From Chrysogorgia sp. JL179-B06 (lineage: Eukaryota; Cnidaria; Anthozoa; Scleralcyonacea; Chrysogorgiidae), in assembly GCA_035772405.1 (NCBI GenBank), contig JAYKKM010000226.1, positions 1,302,001 through 1,366,000 of the forward strand: DNA of 64,000 bases, read 5' to 3'. Under the pieces are notes generated by a model. The model was not told the DNA's origin. It saw only the letters and a list, made by a program, of their open reading frames with translations, and did not search any database. A program made the position numbers and the translations under genes. Shown here in pieces: positions 52,415 to 63,109 of this stretch (position 1 is the first letter of the stretch; each line of letters begins with the position of its first letter).

Positions 52415-53179
52415 TAACACTTTCTGGACCCCTCCCCATGGGATCCTCACCTTATCCTACTTTAATCTACTCTAATTAACTATCCAGTTAAACAAACCTA
52501 CATATCCAATAAATTAAATGTAGCAACCATCAAGTGTTTGGAAACTTTACAATGTCTGCTAGTGCTGTGCACAATATACATTATAAATTTATATAAGTAA
52601 TAATAATAAAACATATTATGAGCATTATACAATAGTCTCAATGCGCTCTTACGTTGTAATACAACAATATACAATATACTCATATAATCTTGATTTTGAT
52701 TGGCTAAAAACCTACAGACAATTCTTGATGTCTTCTCAGAAGTAATTGTCTTTATGCGACTTTACTTCCTAAACTCCCTAAAGGCTTCTACATTTACACA
52801 CGATATCAAGAATTATCCAGATCTCTGTCAATGTTATCTGCCTCAGCCTTTGGCTTCAGCAGAAAACATTGACCTTGGTCTGGATAATTTTTGACATCAT
52901 GCTCAGCCTCATCCAATAATTGTCTATTACTACTAAATATAATTATACTAGTTTATTATTATCAAAACTACAGTACTACATATATTATATTACCAATAAA
53001 ACCATGATAAACAGATTTCGCATAGGTAATCTCTGTTCTTATGCAGTGCAGTATAAATGTAGACTAACAGTATTGTGAAATACTATAAATCAAGGGAAAT
53101 CATTTATAATTGTAGATAAGAATTGTAGTAAGAATTATTTTTATAAAGATAAACAGTGGAGAATATAAGTTTAAAAGGT
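52415..53179. other. Non-coding interior of the TIR element
   Basis: AT-rich, no recognised gene or repeat. It ends at the GCAG target site (53180-53183) of the LTR element. Confidence 0.4.
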
Positions 53180-53183
53180 GCAG

Positions 53184-53340
53184 CGCCAGTAGTTAACAGA
53201 ACAAGAGTCCAACGCCAACAGGATATAATTGTATAACACTTTAATACACAGTTAACAAGGACGACCGAAATACAAGATGGCCGAACAACAGGTCGAGCCC
53301 ACACAGAGGCCGCTGACCAACAATAACAACCAATAGTGGC
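53184..53340 (-). repeat. 3' LTR of the young LTR element
   Basis: 157 bp, apparently identical to 58453-58609; preceded by GCAG. Confidence 0.93.
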
Positions 53341-53477
53341 GTGACTACCTTTCTTTCTACTCTCCTGTTCCCAGTAACGATTACGAGGGGAATATATGAA
53401 AGCATAACATAACTAAACAGTACTGTTTTGTTTTTTTTACTCTAACGAATGTTGTCGCACTAGGACGTCAGTTCAAT

Positions 53478-53945
53478 TTAAAGGTTAGTATTATAGTCAT
53501 CTAGATACGATGGATGGCGACGAATACGAGACGATCTTCTCAAATGTTCATCGTCTTTGGGTGAGTGTTCCTGTTGCATTTCACTCTCAGGAACGGTATA
53601 TGACTGGGTCACTTCATCTTGCGTGTGGTCTGCAACGGGTTCACATATTGTGCGACTGTCTGTATCAGGCGGTACTGCTATTTCGTCTGGGATGGCCACG
53701 GGTTGATAGGGCGGCGACTGGACTGGTATGGTCAACCGATCTTCTTCATCATCGGAAGGGGTGTGGGCGTGGTGACTCCTTGGATTTGTAGCCATCATGG
53801 AGGGTACCATGTAACACTCGTTGTGCTTAACTCTGTATGAGGTATTTCGCAACTGGGATCCGCAAAACTTTTTGATGTTACACCAGGATCCCTCAATAGA
53901 TATGACCATATACCGGTCTCGAGCGCATGATTTGTTGCGATCGGC
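53478..53945 (-). pseudogene. Pol C-terminal tail, displaced by a 4-bp duplication
   Basis: The frame immediately downstream of the pol frame reads [37 protein letters not shown], then a Pro/Asp/Glu-rich linker and LRRSSRIRRHPSYLDDY with a stop at 53478-53480. It is the natural continuation of the integrase C-terminus after GDLVYLHA, because a CATGCATG tandem duplication at the junction shifts the frame. The basic SSRIRRHP end resembles C-terminal tails of other LTR element pol proteins. The shift may be a real inactivating change or a sequencing error. Confidence 0.75.
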
Positions 53946-56703
53946 ATGCATGCAGGTATACCAAATCCCCGACTGCTAAGACTGGAGGTTGGACTGTTTT
54001 GCCAGAAGGAACCTTGGATTTTTCACTGTGAGGGTGGTTGTCCATGCGATTCTCGTACTGCTTGATAATTAACTCGCGATCGGTAATAGGTAGTTGATTG
54101 TTGGAAAATTGGTCTCTTTGTGTCCACATTTCTCTTGCCGATAATCCGCGATTACGGATACGCGAGTTTAAGGTGGCGGTGGCCGCTGCGAGCGTTAGTA
54201 AGGAAACGTGGCCTTTCAAGGGGTCTTGCCGAAGGAGCTCGATCTCCAGTTCCTGCACAGCTTTTTCAGCTATGGGATTCTTGTTGGTGTTCTTTATTCT
54301 GCCAATCTCTAATGTGATTCGGTGTTGTCGTAGCAGCTCGTCGTCAGTGAGTGACTTGAACCCGGGAGCTGGGTCGGTTCGGATCACGGCAGGAGGTCCG
54401 TCCAAAGGACGTAGCTCTATGCACAATCGAACTAGTGCATCGCGGAGTGTCTGATGACGCTCGTCTTCGATGAGGGTCGTTGTGGTGAATGATGTAACGC
54501 ATTCCCTTAAGACCAGAATAAGCTGACGGTTGCGTTTGATCACGTCGGCGGCATAAGAGACTCCGATTGCTTCTGGAGGAGAGGTGGTGGACTGCTCTAC
54601 TACGGTATGGGGTATCTTGCGTAAAGAAGCGCAACGGTGACAACCGACGGAAACATGGTCAATGGCCGTGTCCATATCGAGGGCAAAGAGATAGCGGCGT
54701 GTTACCATCTTCAACTGGTGGGAGGTAGGGTGGTTGAGTTGGATATGAAGGGATGTTAAGAGACCGTCTAATACCTGACGAGGGACGACTATGCACTCTC
54801 GGGCGGGTGACAGTGGTACATCGCGTTTAACTACGAGGAGTCCATCTTTGGCAATCGTTACTGCATTCAGGTATCTCTTGACGTCTTTAATGTTGGTGGT
54901 TTTCTTGGACGGGCGTGTCCCTTGTCTTAGGTGTGCATGAGTTCGGCGTAAGTCGGCACATTCGGATTGGATAGACAACCATGCGGCTCTGCTTGTGAAG
55001 GGCAGATGGGCTCTTCCAGATAGGATTTCTTCAGCTGATGTGAGACGAATTACCGACGACTGGATCCTCTTGATGAAATTACATATTTGGCATGCCATAT
55101 CGTCACAATCTGGGGCGTTGCGGCTGGCGAAATCGGATGGGAGTATAGCTGCGCCTGCAACGTGCTGTACCGAAACTTGGTAGCGACTTACGGTAGACAA
55201 GAATGTGGAAACCCGGGGACTTGCAGAAAATTCCCCACGACATAGCTTCTCGTTATAAGCTTGTACACATGGCTTGCTGTCAGTGAGGATGCATGCCTTT
55301 CTGGTGGATTGGATGATGTAAGGGCTGAAGTGCTTCGTCGCTGTGGCGATGGCTAGAGCTTCCACTTCGCAGGGTAACCATGTAGATTGGTGTCCTCGTA
55401 ACTTCGCGCTGAAGAATCCTGCGAGGTGGAGTTTGTCGGAGCGGGTTACATATAATGTTGCTCCAATTCCAGGCTTTTTGACGGCTCCGTCCGTGACAAT
55501 CCAGAGTAGGTCGTTAGGCCTGGGCAGAGTGATGGTGCGGTTCATCGACAGGGCGCTCTTTGCTGTGTTGAATGCGTCATGTAGCTCGTCAGTCCAGGTG
55601 ATAACTTCTTGAGAGGAACGACCTGCGATAGCGTCATCAAGCGGGGCTATTATAGAAGAACAGCCAGGAATTACGCGGGACAGTACCTTGTATGCGCCAA
55701 TAAATGATTTCATGCCGCATACCGTGTTTGGCGGAGCGCATGATGTTAATGTGGAGATCCGGTGGGGGGTTGCTTGAAGGGTGCCCTGAGACCAAGTCCA
55801 GCCTAGGATGGTTGTAGACTTCGGGTTGATCGTTGTCTTGGACGCTGATAGGCGTAGATTGTTCTTGTGGAGGGCCGAAAGGATCATGGTCCAATTCTTT
55901 AACAGCTCCTCTGGGGAATTACCTCCGCAGTAAAGGTCATCGGCAAGCTTGGCGACCACGCCTTCCGTAAGGAGGTCACCCAGTACGCGACACATCAGCT
56001 CTTCTAGGGCAGTTTCAGAACCTGGCATTCCCATGGCTGAGCGCACGTACACGCGCGTTCCACGGAACGGGGTGGCGACTCCACAATACTTCATCGATTC
56101 GCGGGCGAGGGGAATCTGGTAAAATGCGCTAGTGAGGTCTGTCGCGATTATGTGCTTCCATTGACTTATCTGTCTCAGGGTTGAGTCCACGTCCGGCATC
56201 AAAGATGGTTGTGGTTTGCTATAACGCCCGACGTCGGCGAAGGCTGTTACAAGGCGAGATCCTCCACTTGCTTTCTTTACAAGAAAGGAGGGGTTGAGGT
56301 ATTCCACTGAGATTCCGACATCTTCTGGTCGTTTGAAGACACCAACATCTTCGAGCTCGTCAAATTTCTGTTGGAGCTCAACGAGTTTGCTTCTTGCATA
56401 TTGAGGTAGACGACCTTTACGTTGGGGAGGCTCGACGGGTCCCATGTTGACCATGGCTTGGAAGGGACCAGAGGCGCCATTGTAGCTCTCTATTTGGGGG
56501 TTGAAGACGCTGTCGAATTGGTCTAATACACTGCGGAACTTCGCGGAGATGTCGGGAGGTAGAAGGCCTGCAGGGTCGAAATTTACACTGCTGGAGTGAT
56601 TGCGAGACTGGGACGATGGGTACTGTATATCTGCCTGTGGGGTGTGGGTGCTTCGGGTGATTGGTTGTGCTCTTGTGGCGAGTAGACTGGACATACCTGG
56701 CAA
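53893..56703 (-). CDS. Pol: reverse transcriptase, RNase H, integrase
   Basis: A 936-codon frame overlapping the gag-protease frame by about 120 nt in the -1 frame, so ribosomal frameshifting is likely, though no obvious slippery heptamer was seen. [52 protein letters not shown] and [13 protein letters not shown] (about residue 255). The catalytic box is therefore LADD instead of YxDD. RNase [20 protein letters not shown] (about 410) and [10 protein letters not shown]. Integrase: [12 protein letters not shown]...CHRCASL (HHCC, about 650-690), [16 protein letters not shown] and [12 protein letters not shown] as the likely D, D, E residues (about 715-815), then VGDLVYLHA. Topology is Ty3/gypsy-like but both RT and integrase are divergent; BEL/Pao was considered. 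The frame ends prematurely because of the 4-bp duplication near 53950. Confidence 0.85.
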   Translation of the reverse strand: MPGMSSLLATRAQPITRSTHTPQADIQYPSSQSRNHSSSVNFDPAGLLPPDISAKFRSVLDQFDSVFNPQIESYNGASGPFQAMVNMGPVEPPQRKGRLPQYARSKLVELQQKFDELEDVGVFKRPEDVGISVEYLNPSFLVKKASGGSRLVTAFADVGRYSKPQPSLMPDVDSTLRQISQWKHIIATDLTSAFYQIPLARESMKYCGVATPFRGTRVYVRSAMGMPGSETALEELMCRVLGDLLTEGVVAKLADDLYCGGNSPEELLKNWTMILSALHKNNLRLSASKTTINPKSTTILGWTWSQGTLQATPHRISTLTSCAPPNTVCGMKSFIGAYKVLSRVIPGCSSIIAPLDDAIAGRSSQEVITWTDELHDAFNTAKSALSMNRTITLPRPNDLLWIVTDGAVKKPGIGATLYVTRSDKLHLAGFFSAKLRGHQSTWLPCEVEALAIATATKHFSPYIIQSTRKACILTDSKPCVQAYNEKLCRGEFSASPRVSTFLSTVSRYQVSVQHVAGAAILPSDFASRNAPDCDDMACQICNFIKRIQSSVIRLTSAEEILSGRAHLPFTSRAAWLSIQSECADLRRTHAHLRQGTRPSKKTTNIKDVKRYLNAVTIAKDGLLVVKRDVPLSPARECIVVPRQVLDGLLTSLHIQLNHPTSHQLKMVTRRYLFALDMDTAIDHVSVGCHRCASLRKIPHTVVEQSTTSPPEAIGVSYAADVIKRNRQLILVLRECVTSFTTTTLIEDERHQTLRDALVRLCIELRPLDGPPAVIRTDPAPGFKSLTDDELLRQHRITLEIGRIKNTNKNPIAEKAVQELEIELLRQDPLKGHVSLLTLAAATATLNSRIRNRGLSAREMWTQRDQFSNNQLPITDRELIIKQYENRMDNHPHSEKSKVPSGKTVQPPVLAVGDLVYLHACRSQQIMRSRPVYGHIY

Positions 56704-58385
56704 ATATGCTCGTTGCGTTTCACAACGTGTGGCTGATTAGAGAGATTAGGGATGCGGATTCTTCCGGCGACACTGGAAATGATGCTGGGCGGTGGCCAAA
56801 GCTGGGATACTTTAGTATGCCGAGCACTTGGGGCATCCGTTCGTGGTTCGAGTGCGTATTCAGAATCAGTGGGGATGTCGCATGGTAGTTCTACCTCTAG
56901 GAATTCTCCTGGCCAGACGGTGGTGGATGTCGGAGGAGCACGTAGTACTACGGCACGACGAACTGCTTTGTCCGCTGGTTGCTGACCAGTGGAACCGTAT
57001 TGGTATGACGATCCATCTCCGAAGATCACCTGGCGTCGAGCTGGTCTAACGGCTACGTCGTTGAACTCCATAAAAGGAGTACCAGCGAGAATTTCCACGT
57101 CGAGGTTTTCGACGACAAGTCCTTCGAAGTGAAGTTGCTGCTTGTCCCGAGTGAATTTTATCCGCGTTTCACCCATTATCTTTAGGGGGGAATGTCCATC
57201 AGCTTGACGAGCAGATTGTGAGCTCGCTTTCACTTCTGCGCCAAGTCTCTTGACGCATGATAAACGGATCATGTTGCACGTTGCGCCACTGTCGATCGTA
57301 ATCCGAGTGGTGTGGTGGTGGTAAAAGGTATCAATGTAGGGCGATTGAAGTACCTTAACGAGGCGAGTGGTAAGCTGGTCGGGTTCGGAGTAGGTGTTAG
57401 TATCGGTGGGGCTTGTATCGTCGCTTTCGTCGTCACTCTCAAGAATTGCGGCGATTTGTCTTGCTCTGGCCATGTACTTTTGGTCCTTCTCAGGGAGATA
57501 CTTGCATTCACTGAGAAAGTGTTGGTCTGCACGGCCCGCCTGTTTACACAGGGGGCATGACTTTTCACGTGGGCCGGATCTTCGCGTTTGCTTTGCGGGG
57601 GGTCTTTGCGATGTCTTGTTCCAGCTGTTTGATTTATTGAATGGAGATGCTTCGGCACGCATTATTTTTGCATCGTCACTAGAAGCAATTTCATCTAACA
57701 ATGAGGTCATTGCCTGAGAGATTTCAGGCTTGATGGAGGCCAGCGTGCGTGATCGGAGCTCTGTTCCATAACGTTGTTTCACGAGCTTCGGAAGGGTAGG
57801 GTTGATGAGGCGGAGCCAGGTAAGAACGATCACGTTTTCGAGTGTGGGGGACAGTTCTTCGTCTTCTGTTATTGGTTCGTTATGATGGGTGAGACCGCCG
57901 TTGCTTTTGAGGAGACTATCGTCTACGAACGCCATGAGTCTTTGGTATAAGTCTTCGGGGCGCTCGTTGGCTTCCAATTTGATCTCGTCGAAGTCAACAA
58001 AATGGGCGCCAGTGGCCTGGAACCCAAAGTGTAATCGAATGGCGTTCCATATGAACTCAATGGATGTGCTGGACTTGACGATGGAGTTTCGGGAAATAAT
58101 GGGGCAATAATTTGCAATCTGCCCAAGCATAAGTTCCAGCAAATTTGTTTTCTGCGCGGCTGAGCGTCGTCGAGCTTCGGGAATGTCCTCGTCATCGTTG
58201 GCAAAACCTCTCAGCGGTTCTGCTTTCGTTTTCTTATTCCACGAGGCCCCTTCCACAAGGAATGGGGCGAAATTTGGGTCAAGTGAGAGAGTATACACTA
58301 AGTTTTGTCTCCAATTATCGAAGGAGTTTATTGTCTCGGTTTTGGTCAGGCACCACTGTTTCGGTGCACGGATCGACGATGTCAT
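56583..58385 (-). CDS. Gag-protease of the young LTR element
   Basis: The frame is open from 58508 inside the LTR, but the ATG at 58385-58383 ([11 protein letters not shown]) just after the primer-binding region is the likelier start, giving 600 residues. Gag is helical ([40 protein letters not shown]). A C-x2-C-x8-H-x4-C zinc motif ([18 protein letters not shown]) lies near residue 285. Aspartic protease follows near 370 with [13 protein letters not shown] and [13 protein letters not shown]. Intact, no stops. It overlaps pol at its 3' end. Confidence 0.88.
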   Translation of the reverse strand: MTSSIRAPKQWCLTKTETINSFDNWRQNLVYTLSLDPNFAPFLVEGASWNKKTKAEPLRGFANDDEDIPEARRRSAAQKTNLLELMLGQIANYCPIISRNSIVKSSTSIEFIWNAIRLHFGFQATGAHFVDFDEIKLEANERPEDLYQRLMAFVDDSLLKSNGGLTHHNEPITEDEELSPTLENVIVLTWLRLINPTLPKLVKQRYGTELRSRTLASIKPEISQAMTSLLDEIASSDDAKIMRAEASPFNKSNSWNKTSQRPPAKQTRRSGPREKSCPLCKQAGRADQHFLSECKYLPEKDQKYMARARQIAAILESDDESDDTSPTDTNTYSEPDQLTTRLVKVLQSPYIDTFYHHHTTRITIDSGATCNMIRLSCVKRLGAEVKASSQSARQADGHSPLKIMGETRIKFTRDKQQLHFEGLVVENLDVEILAGTPFMEFNDVAVRPARRQVIFGDGSSYQYGSTGQQPADKAVRRAVVLRAPPTSTTVWPGEFLEVELPCDIPTDSEYALEPRTDAPSARHTKVSQLWPPPSIISSVAGRIRIPNLSNQPHVVKRNEHICQVCPVYSPQEHNQSPEAPTPHRQIYSTHRPSLAITPAV

Positions 58386-58452
58386 TGTACTAACCTGGGA
58401 GGCTGACTGAGCCGGTTTGCTCAGCTTGGGTTCGATAATCGCGCTGCCACCA

Positions 58453-58609
58453 CGCCAGTAGTTAACAGAACAAGAGTCCAACGCCAACAGGATATAATTG
58501 TATAACACTTTAATACACAGTTAACAAGGACGACCGAAATACAAGATGGCCGAACAACAGGTCGAGCCCACACAGAGGCCGCTGACCAACAATAACAACC
58601 AATAGTGGC
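58453..58609 (-). repeat. 5' LTR of the young LTR element
   Basis: 157 bp; the coding-strand primer-binding site TGGTGGCAGCGC follows directly (plus-strand 58441-58452). Confidence 0.93.
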
Positions 58610-58984
58610 GCAGATAATAACATCAAGACCATATTTATGAATAACCTGTGGAACATTCAATTTCCTGATGAATAAATTAACAACGCTTTACACCCGCAGT
58701 TTATGTTAACAAATCAATATAAATACACAACTTATTACTAAACATAAACAGAAAACAGAGACAATCTGCGAGATGAAATATATTATATATTTATCAACTA
58801 AAATGATACACAATTAATATCCAGCAGTCGGCAGTCCAGCACTGGTAAGATTTGTCGGTTTATAATAAAAACTTTGAAATTTAGGAGCATTAATCGGCAA
58901 ACTATAAAGCTTACCTTGGAGCGAGCCTTGGGTTCTTGTCACTTTTCGCGTAAAGAGGAACATAGCTCTCGATCGGCGCTAAAA

Positions 58985-59170
58985 TTCTTCTAAGCTAAGC
59001 AAGGCAAATGAGGCAAAGCAAGGCAAATGAGGCAAAGCAAGGCAAATGAGCTAGGAGCAACTTCGTAGCTTCGGCAAGTAAGGCAAACCAGACTTCGTAG
59101 CTTCGGCAAGTAAGGCAAAATGGCGCAGAGATAAGGCAAACCAATCAGCGCTCAATACAGATAAGGCAAA
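58985..59170. repeat. AAGGCAAATGAGGCAAAGC minisatellite
   Basis: About three copies of AAGCAAGGCAAATGAGGC, then two copies of a second unit ACTTCGTAGCTTCGGCAAGT plus AAGGCAAA. Non-coding. Confidence 0.85.
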
Positions 59171-59209
59171 ATTCACTCACAAAATTTCCGAATGGTCGAA
59201 GGATCCCGA

Positions 59210-59949
59210 CAGTGTGACCAGATATTTTGCAAAGCAATTACTAAATAAGCATGCAAAAAATTACCAAAATGTAGAAAAAATTACTAAATTTCTGCTGTCA
59301 ACCAAAGTGGTCTGAAAATCAGTAAAACAGCGATGAATGGCTAAATAATAGCTCTATAGTATATTAGTATAAATTGACAAGTTTATATCACAAATCCTCA
59401 ATTTTGATTGGCTATCGCAGGAGTTACTATCCGCTGATATAAACCTCTGGGGGAAAAGTCGCCTGATTTCGAAAGAATATTTACTTTTTTTCCATGAAAA
59501 ATGCGAAATAAAAGTTATTTCTTGGGTTAGAAAGTTGTAAATTTATACTAAAACAATTAGACAACTCGCCCTTGTTTTCTACCCTATTTCAACCCGAAAA
59601 ATAGCTCTCGTTGACTATCTGCTCATAGAAAACGCGGGCTCGTTGTCTAATTGTTAAATTTATTATTTATACTCTCGACTCAACAAATATTCTTAACCAG
59701 AATCCTTTGCGATGCATTAACATAATGAGCCCGCAATCAGCACAGGTCAGTGGTGATCAGCAACTGTTCTCATTGAATTTTTGAATAACAGGTTGTGTTA
59801 TTATGGCGTATTTGGTTGATGACCAAAATATTACTAACTTTAAGAGAAATTACTAAAAAAATTACCAAAAATTTTCAATTACCAAAAAAGTCCGAAAAAT
59901 CGCGAAATATTACCAAAAGTAATTAAAATTACCAAATCTGGTCACACTG
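59210..59949. mobile_element. 740-bp hAT-type MITE with 8-bp duplication
   Basis: Ends CAGTGTGACCAGATATTTTG and ACCAAATCTGGTCACACTG; perfect 8-bp duplication GATCCCGA (59202-59209 and 59950-59957), the hallmark of hAT elements. Subterminal ATTACTAAA/ATTACCAAAA repeats on both sides. No transposase. Confidence 0.92.
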
Positions 59950-60218
59950 GATCCCGAAGCTGCAGGTAGCCTGCAGTGCAGGCGTTTTGGGTTTGGGGCT
60001 CAAAAAAGAGCCTGGGGACGAGGTTGGAGACGAAAAACTGCAATAAATTATAGAAATTGATTTCGCTCATCGTTGTTTGTGAGCAAATGCTAATCTCATT
60101 TTCTGAATTATATTATTATTTACGCCTTTCTCTTCCCTACATCGCGTAAAAATTATCGTCATTTGAGTTTATCACCTTAGGCGGCTGCCTTATTTGCCTA
60201 ACGTTAAATCCGCCCCTG

Positions 60219-60900
60219 CTCTCTTCAGGTGTACCACAGGGTTCTGTTTTAGGACCATTGCTATTCATAATATTTATTAATGACCTCCCTTGTAGCATTC
60301 AACAACAACTCTGTAAAATTGTTTTATATGCAGACGACACAGCTATCATCTAGGCACATCTAGGCCATCATTGTTTTTATCTTCAAAATTGCTTGATTCA
60401 TTGGACTCTTTTAAATATCTAGGATTGGTATTTGATTCTTCAGTTAGTTGGCAAGATCACATCGATTATATTAGTGCTAAAATATCTCGGAGACTAAATC
60501 TACTACGAATTAGAACGATCATTAACACTTTATAAATAATTAGGTTGGGTTCCGGTTAATGTCAGATGGGCATTTCATAAATGTAAAATGGTTTATGAAT
60601 GTTTAAATGGATTTTGCCCATCATATCTTAATAATATATTTTTACGTAACTCTGATATACATCATTATAACACTAGAAACAAACAAAACTTACATCAGTT
60701 AAAATCTCTTCTAAATCTGGTTATAGATCCTTTGCTTTCTCTGCTGCTAAATTATTCAATGGTTTACCAACCGAGGTTAAAAATTCTAACTCGGTTACTA
60801 GTTTTACAAATAACTACTGGCGACATATCTTAAATTAGTTATATTAGTTTTTTTATTATTTATATATCCTTTGTAAATTAATTTGGCCCTTTCTCGATAT
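60219..60900 (+). pseudogene. LINE-3 RT catalytic core and C-terminus, third segment
   Basis: [20 protein letters not shown] and LYADDTAII (catalytic YADD) follow the CTCTC duplication. The frame then stops and continues as DSFKYLGLVFDSSVSWQDHI with ISRRLNLLRIRTI, and later FHKCKMVYECLNGFCPSYLN and HHYNTRNKQNLHQ. The end of the 3' region is near 60900-60950. Broken by several stops. Original LINE-3 length cannot be told because pieces are missing. Confidence 0.85.
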
Positions 60901-60982
60901 ATGAGCAACCGAAATAGGCGCTTAATTTATTCTATGTTATACACCCTAATTATCCTTAATACAGAATCAGACAGCTTTAGAA

Positions 60983-63075
60983 TGTATTTAGACTACTTTA
61001 GACTACCTTAGCTTGCCGTAGACTGCCTTAGACTGCCTTAGACTGCTTTAGACTGCTTTAGACTACCTTAGACTACCTTAGACTGCATTAGACTGCCTTA
61101 GACTACCTTAGACTACCTTAGACTACCTTAGACTACCTTAGACTGCCTTAGCTTGCCTTAGACTGCCTTAGACTGCCTTAGACTGCTTTAGACTGCCTTA
61201 GACTGCCTTAGACTACCTTAGACTGCCTTAGACTACCTTAGACTGCTTTAGACTTCCTTAGACTGCTTTAGACTACCTTAGACTGCCTTAGACTGCTTTA
61301 GACTACCTTAGACTGCCTTAGACTACCTTAGACTGCCTTACACTGCCTTAGCTTTCCTTAGACTGCCTTAGACTGCCTTAGCTTGCCTTAGACTGCTTTA
61401 GACTGCCTTAGACTGCCTTAGACTGCTTTAGACTGCCTTAGACTGCCTTAGACTGCTTTAGACTACCTTAGACTACCTTAGACTGCTTTAGACTTCCTTA
61501 GACTGCTTTAGACTACCTTAGACTGCCTTACACTGCCTTAGCTTTCCTTAGACTGCCTTACACTGCCTTAGCTTGCCTTAGACTGCTTTAGACTGCCTTA
61601 GACTGCCTTAGACTGCTTTAGACTGCCTTAGACTGCCTTAGACTGCCTTAGACTGCCTTAGACTGCTTTAGACTACCTTAGACTACCTTAGACTGCTTTA
61701 GACTTCCTTAGACTGCTTTAGACTACCTTAGACTGCCTTAGACTGCTTTAGACTACCTTAGACTGCCTTAGACTGCCTTAGACTGCTTTAGACTACCTTA
61801 GACTGCCTTAGCTTTCCTTAGACTGCTTTAGACTGCCTTATACTGCTTTAGACTGCCTTAGACTGCCTTAGACTGCCTTAGCCTGCTTTAGACTGCCTTA
61901 GACTGCCTTAGACTACCTTAGACTGCCTTAGACTACCTTAGACTGCTTTAGACTGCCTTAGACTGCCTTAGACTACCTTAGACTGCTTTAGACTGCCTTA
62001 TACTGCTTTAGACTGCCTTAGACTGCCTTAGACTGCCTTAGACTGCCTTAGACTGCCTTAGACTGCTTTAGACTGCCTTAGACTGCCTTAGACTACAGTA
62101 CCTTAGACTGCCTTAGACTACCTTAGACTGCTTTAGACTGCCTTAGACTGCCTTAGACTGCTTTAGACTACCTTAGACTGCCTTAGACTGCTTTAGACTG
62201 CCTTAGACTGCCTTAGACTGCCTTAGACTGCCTTAGACTGCTTTAGACTGCCTTAGACTGCTTTAGACTACCTTAGACTGCCTTAGACTGCTTTAGACTG
62301 CCTTAGCTTGCCTTAGACTGCCTTAGCTTTCCTTAGACTGCCTTAGACTGCCTTAGACTACATTAGACTACCTTATTAGACTGCCTTAGACTGCCTTAGC
62401 TTGTCTTAGACTGCTTTAGACTGCCTTAGCTTGCCTTAGACTGCTTTAGACTGCCTTAGACTGCCTTATACTACTTTAGACTGCCTTAGACTGCCTTATA
62501 CTGCTTTAGACTGCCTTAGACTGCTTTAGATTACCTTAGACTGCCTTAGACTACCTTAGACTGCTTTAGCTTGCCTTAGACTTCCTTAGACTTCCTTAGA
62601 CTGCCTTAGACTGCCTTAGCTTTCCTTAGACTACTTTAGACTGCTTTAGACTCCCTTAGACTGCCCTAGACTACCTTAGACTGCCTTATAGACTGCTTTA
62701 GACTGCCTTAGCTTGCCTTAGACTGCCTTAGACTGCCTTAGACTGCCTTAGATTGCCTTAGCTTTCATTAGACTGCCTTAGACTACCTTAGACTGCTTTA
62801 GACTGCCTTAGACTGATTTAGACTGCCTTAGACTACTTTAGACTACCTTAGACTGCCTTAGACTGCTTTAGACTGCTTTAGACTGCCTTAGACTGCTTTA
62901 TACTACTTTAGACTCATTAGACTGCCTTAGACTGCCTTAGACTGCTTTAGACTACCTTAGACTACCTTAGACTACCTTAGACTGTTTTAGACTGCCTTAG
63001 ACTGCCTTGGACTGCTTAGCCTACCCTTACACTTCCATAGCGTGCCTTTAGACTGCCTTAGCCTGTGTTAGAGTT
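60983..63075. repeat. 10-bp minisatellite (CTTAGACTGC), about 2.1 kb
   Basis: About 205-210 tandem copies of a 10-mer CTTAGACTGC with common variants CTTAGACTAC, TTTAGACTGC and CTTAGCTTGC. From about 61000 to 62090 the array keeps exact 10-bp register. Phase changes through small insertions occur near 62094 (CAGTAC), 62373 (ATTAG), 62688 and 62915. The edges are degenerate (60960-61010 and 63010-63080). Confidence 0.97.
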
Positions 63076-63109
63076 CTTTATCATATCTATACATACAGTC
63101 TTAAACTGC

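Larger units (their letters stand above)
53184..58609 (-). mobile_element. Young LTR retrotransposon with divergent Ty3/gypsy-like polymerase
   Basis: The two 157-bp LTRs (53184-53340 and 58453-58609; CGCCAGTAGTTAACAG...CCAATAGTGGC) appear identical, flanked by GCAG on both sides (53180-53183, 58610-58613). On the plus strand, GCGCTGCCACCA precedes the right LTR directly. On the coding strand this is a primer-binding site TGGTGGCAGCGC complementary to a tRNA CCA end. Two long frames cover gag-protease and pol. A 4-bp duplication near 53944-53954 shifts the last part of pol; otherwise the element looks complete. Insertion is recent. It lies in the 9.28-kb TIR element. Confidence 0.92.
50936..60218. 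mobile_element. 9.28-kb TIR element inserted in LINE-3
   Basis: Ends are CAGGGGCGGATCTAGGAATT on the left and TAACGTTAAATCCGCCCCTG on the right, flanked by perfect CTCTC duplications (50931-50935, 60219-60223). Subterminal TTAGGC motifs occur near both ends (CACCTTAGGCATAAG, CACCTTAGGCGGCTG). Removing it rejoins LINE-3 sequence. TIRs starting CAGGGGCGG with a short target duplication suggest a hAT-type (5-bp-target) source. No transposase is seen; the interior consists of other insertions: 51286-51494, 51669-52414, the LTR element 53184-58609 and the MITE 59210-59949. Confidence 0.85.

Noticed and set aside
54098..58410. Many plus-strand frames (for example 54098-54454, 57394-57717)
   Set aside because: All are antisense shadows of the gag-protease and pol frames of the young LTR element.
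53184..58609. BEL/Pao assignment of the young LTR element
   Set aside because: Its RT layout ([23 protein letters not shown]) follows the Ty3/gypsy pattern better, and the protease is not of the Pao type as I know it; a phylogeny is needed.
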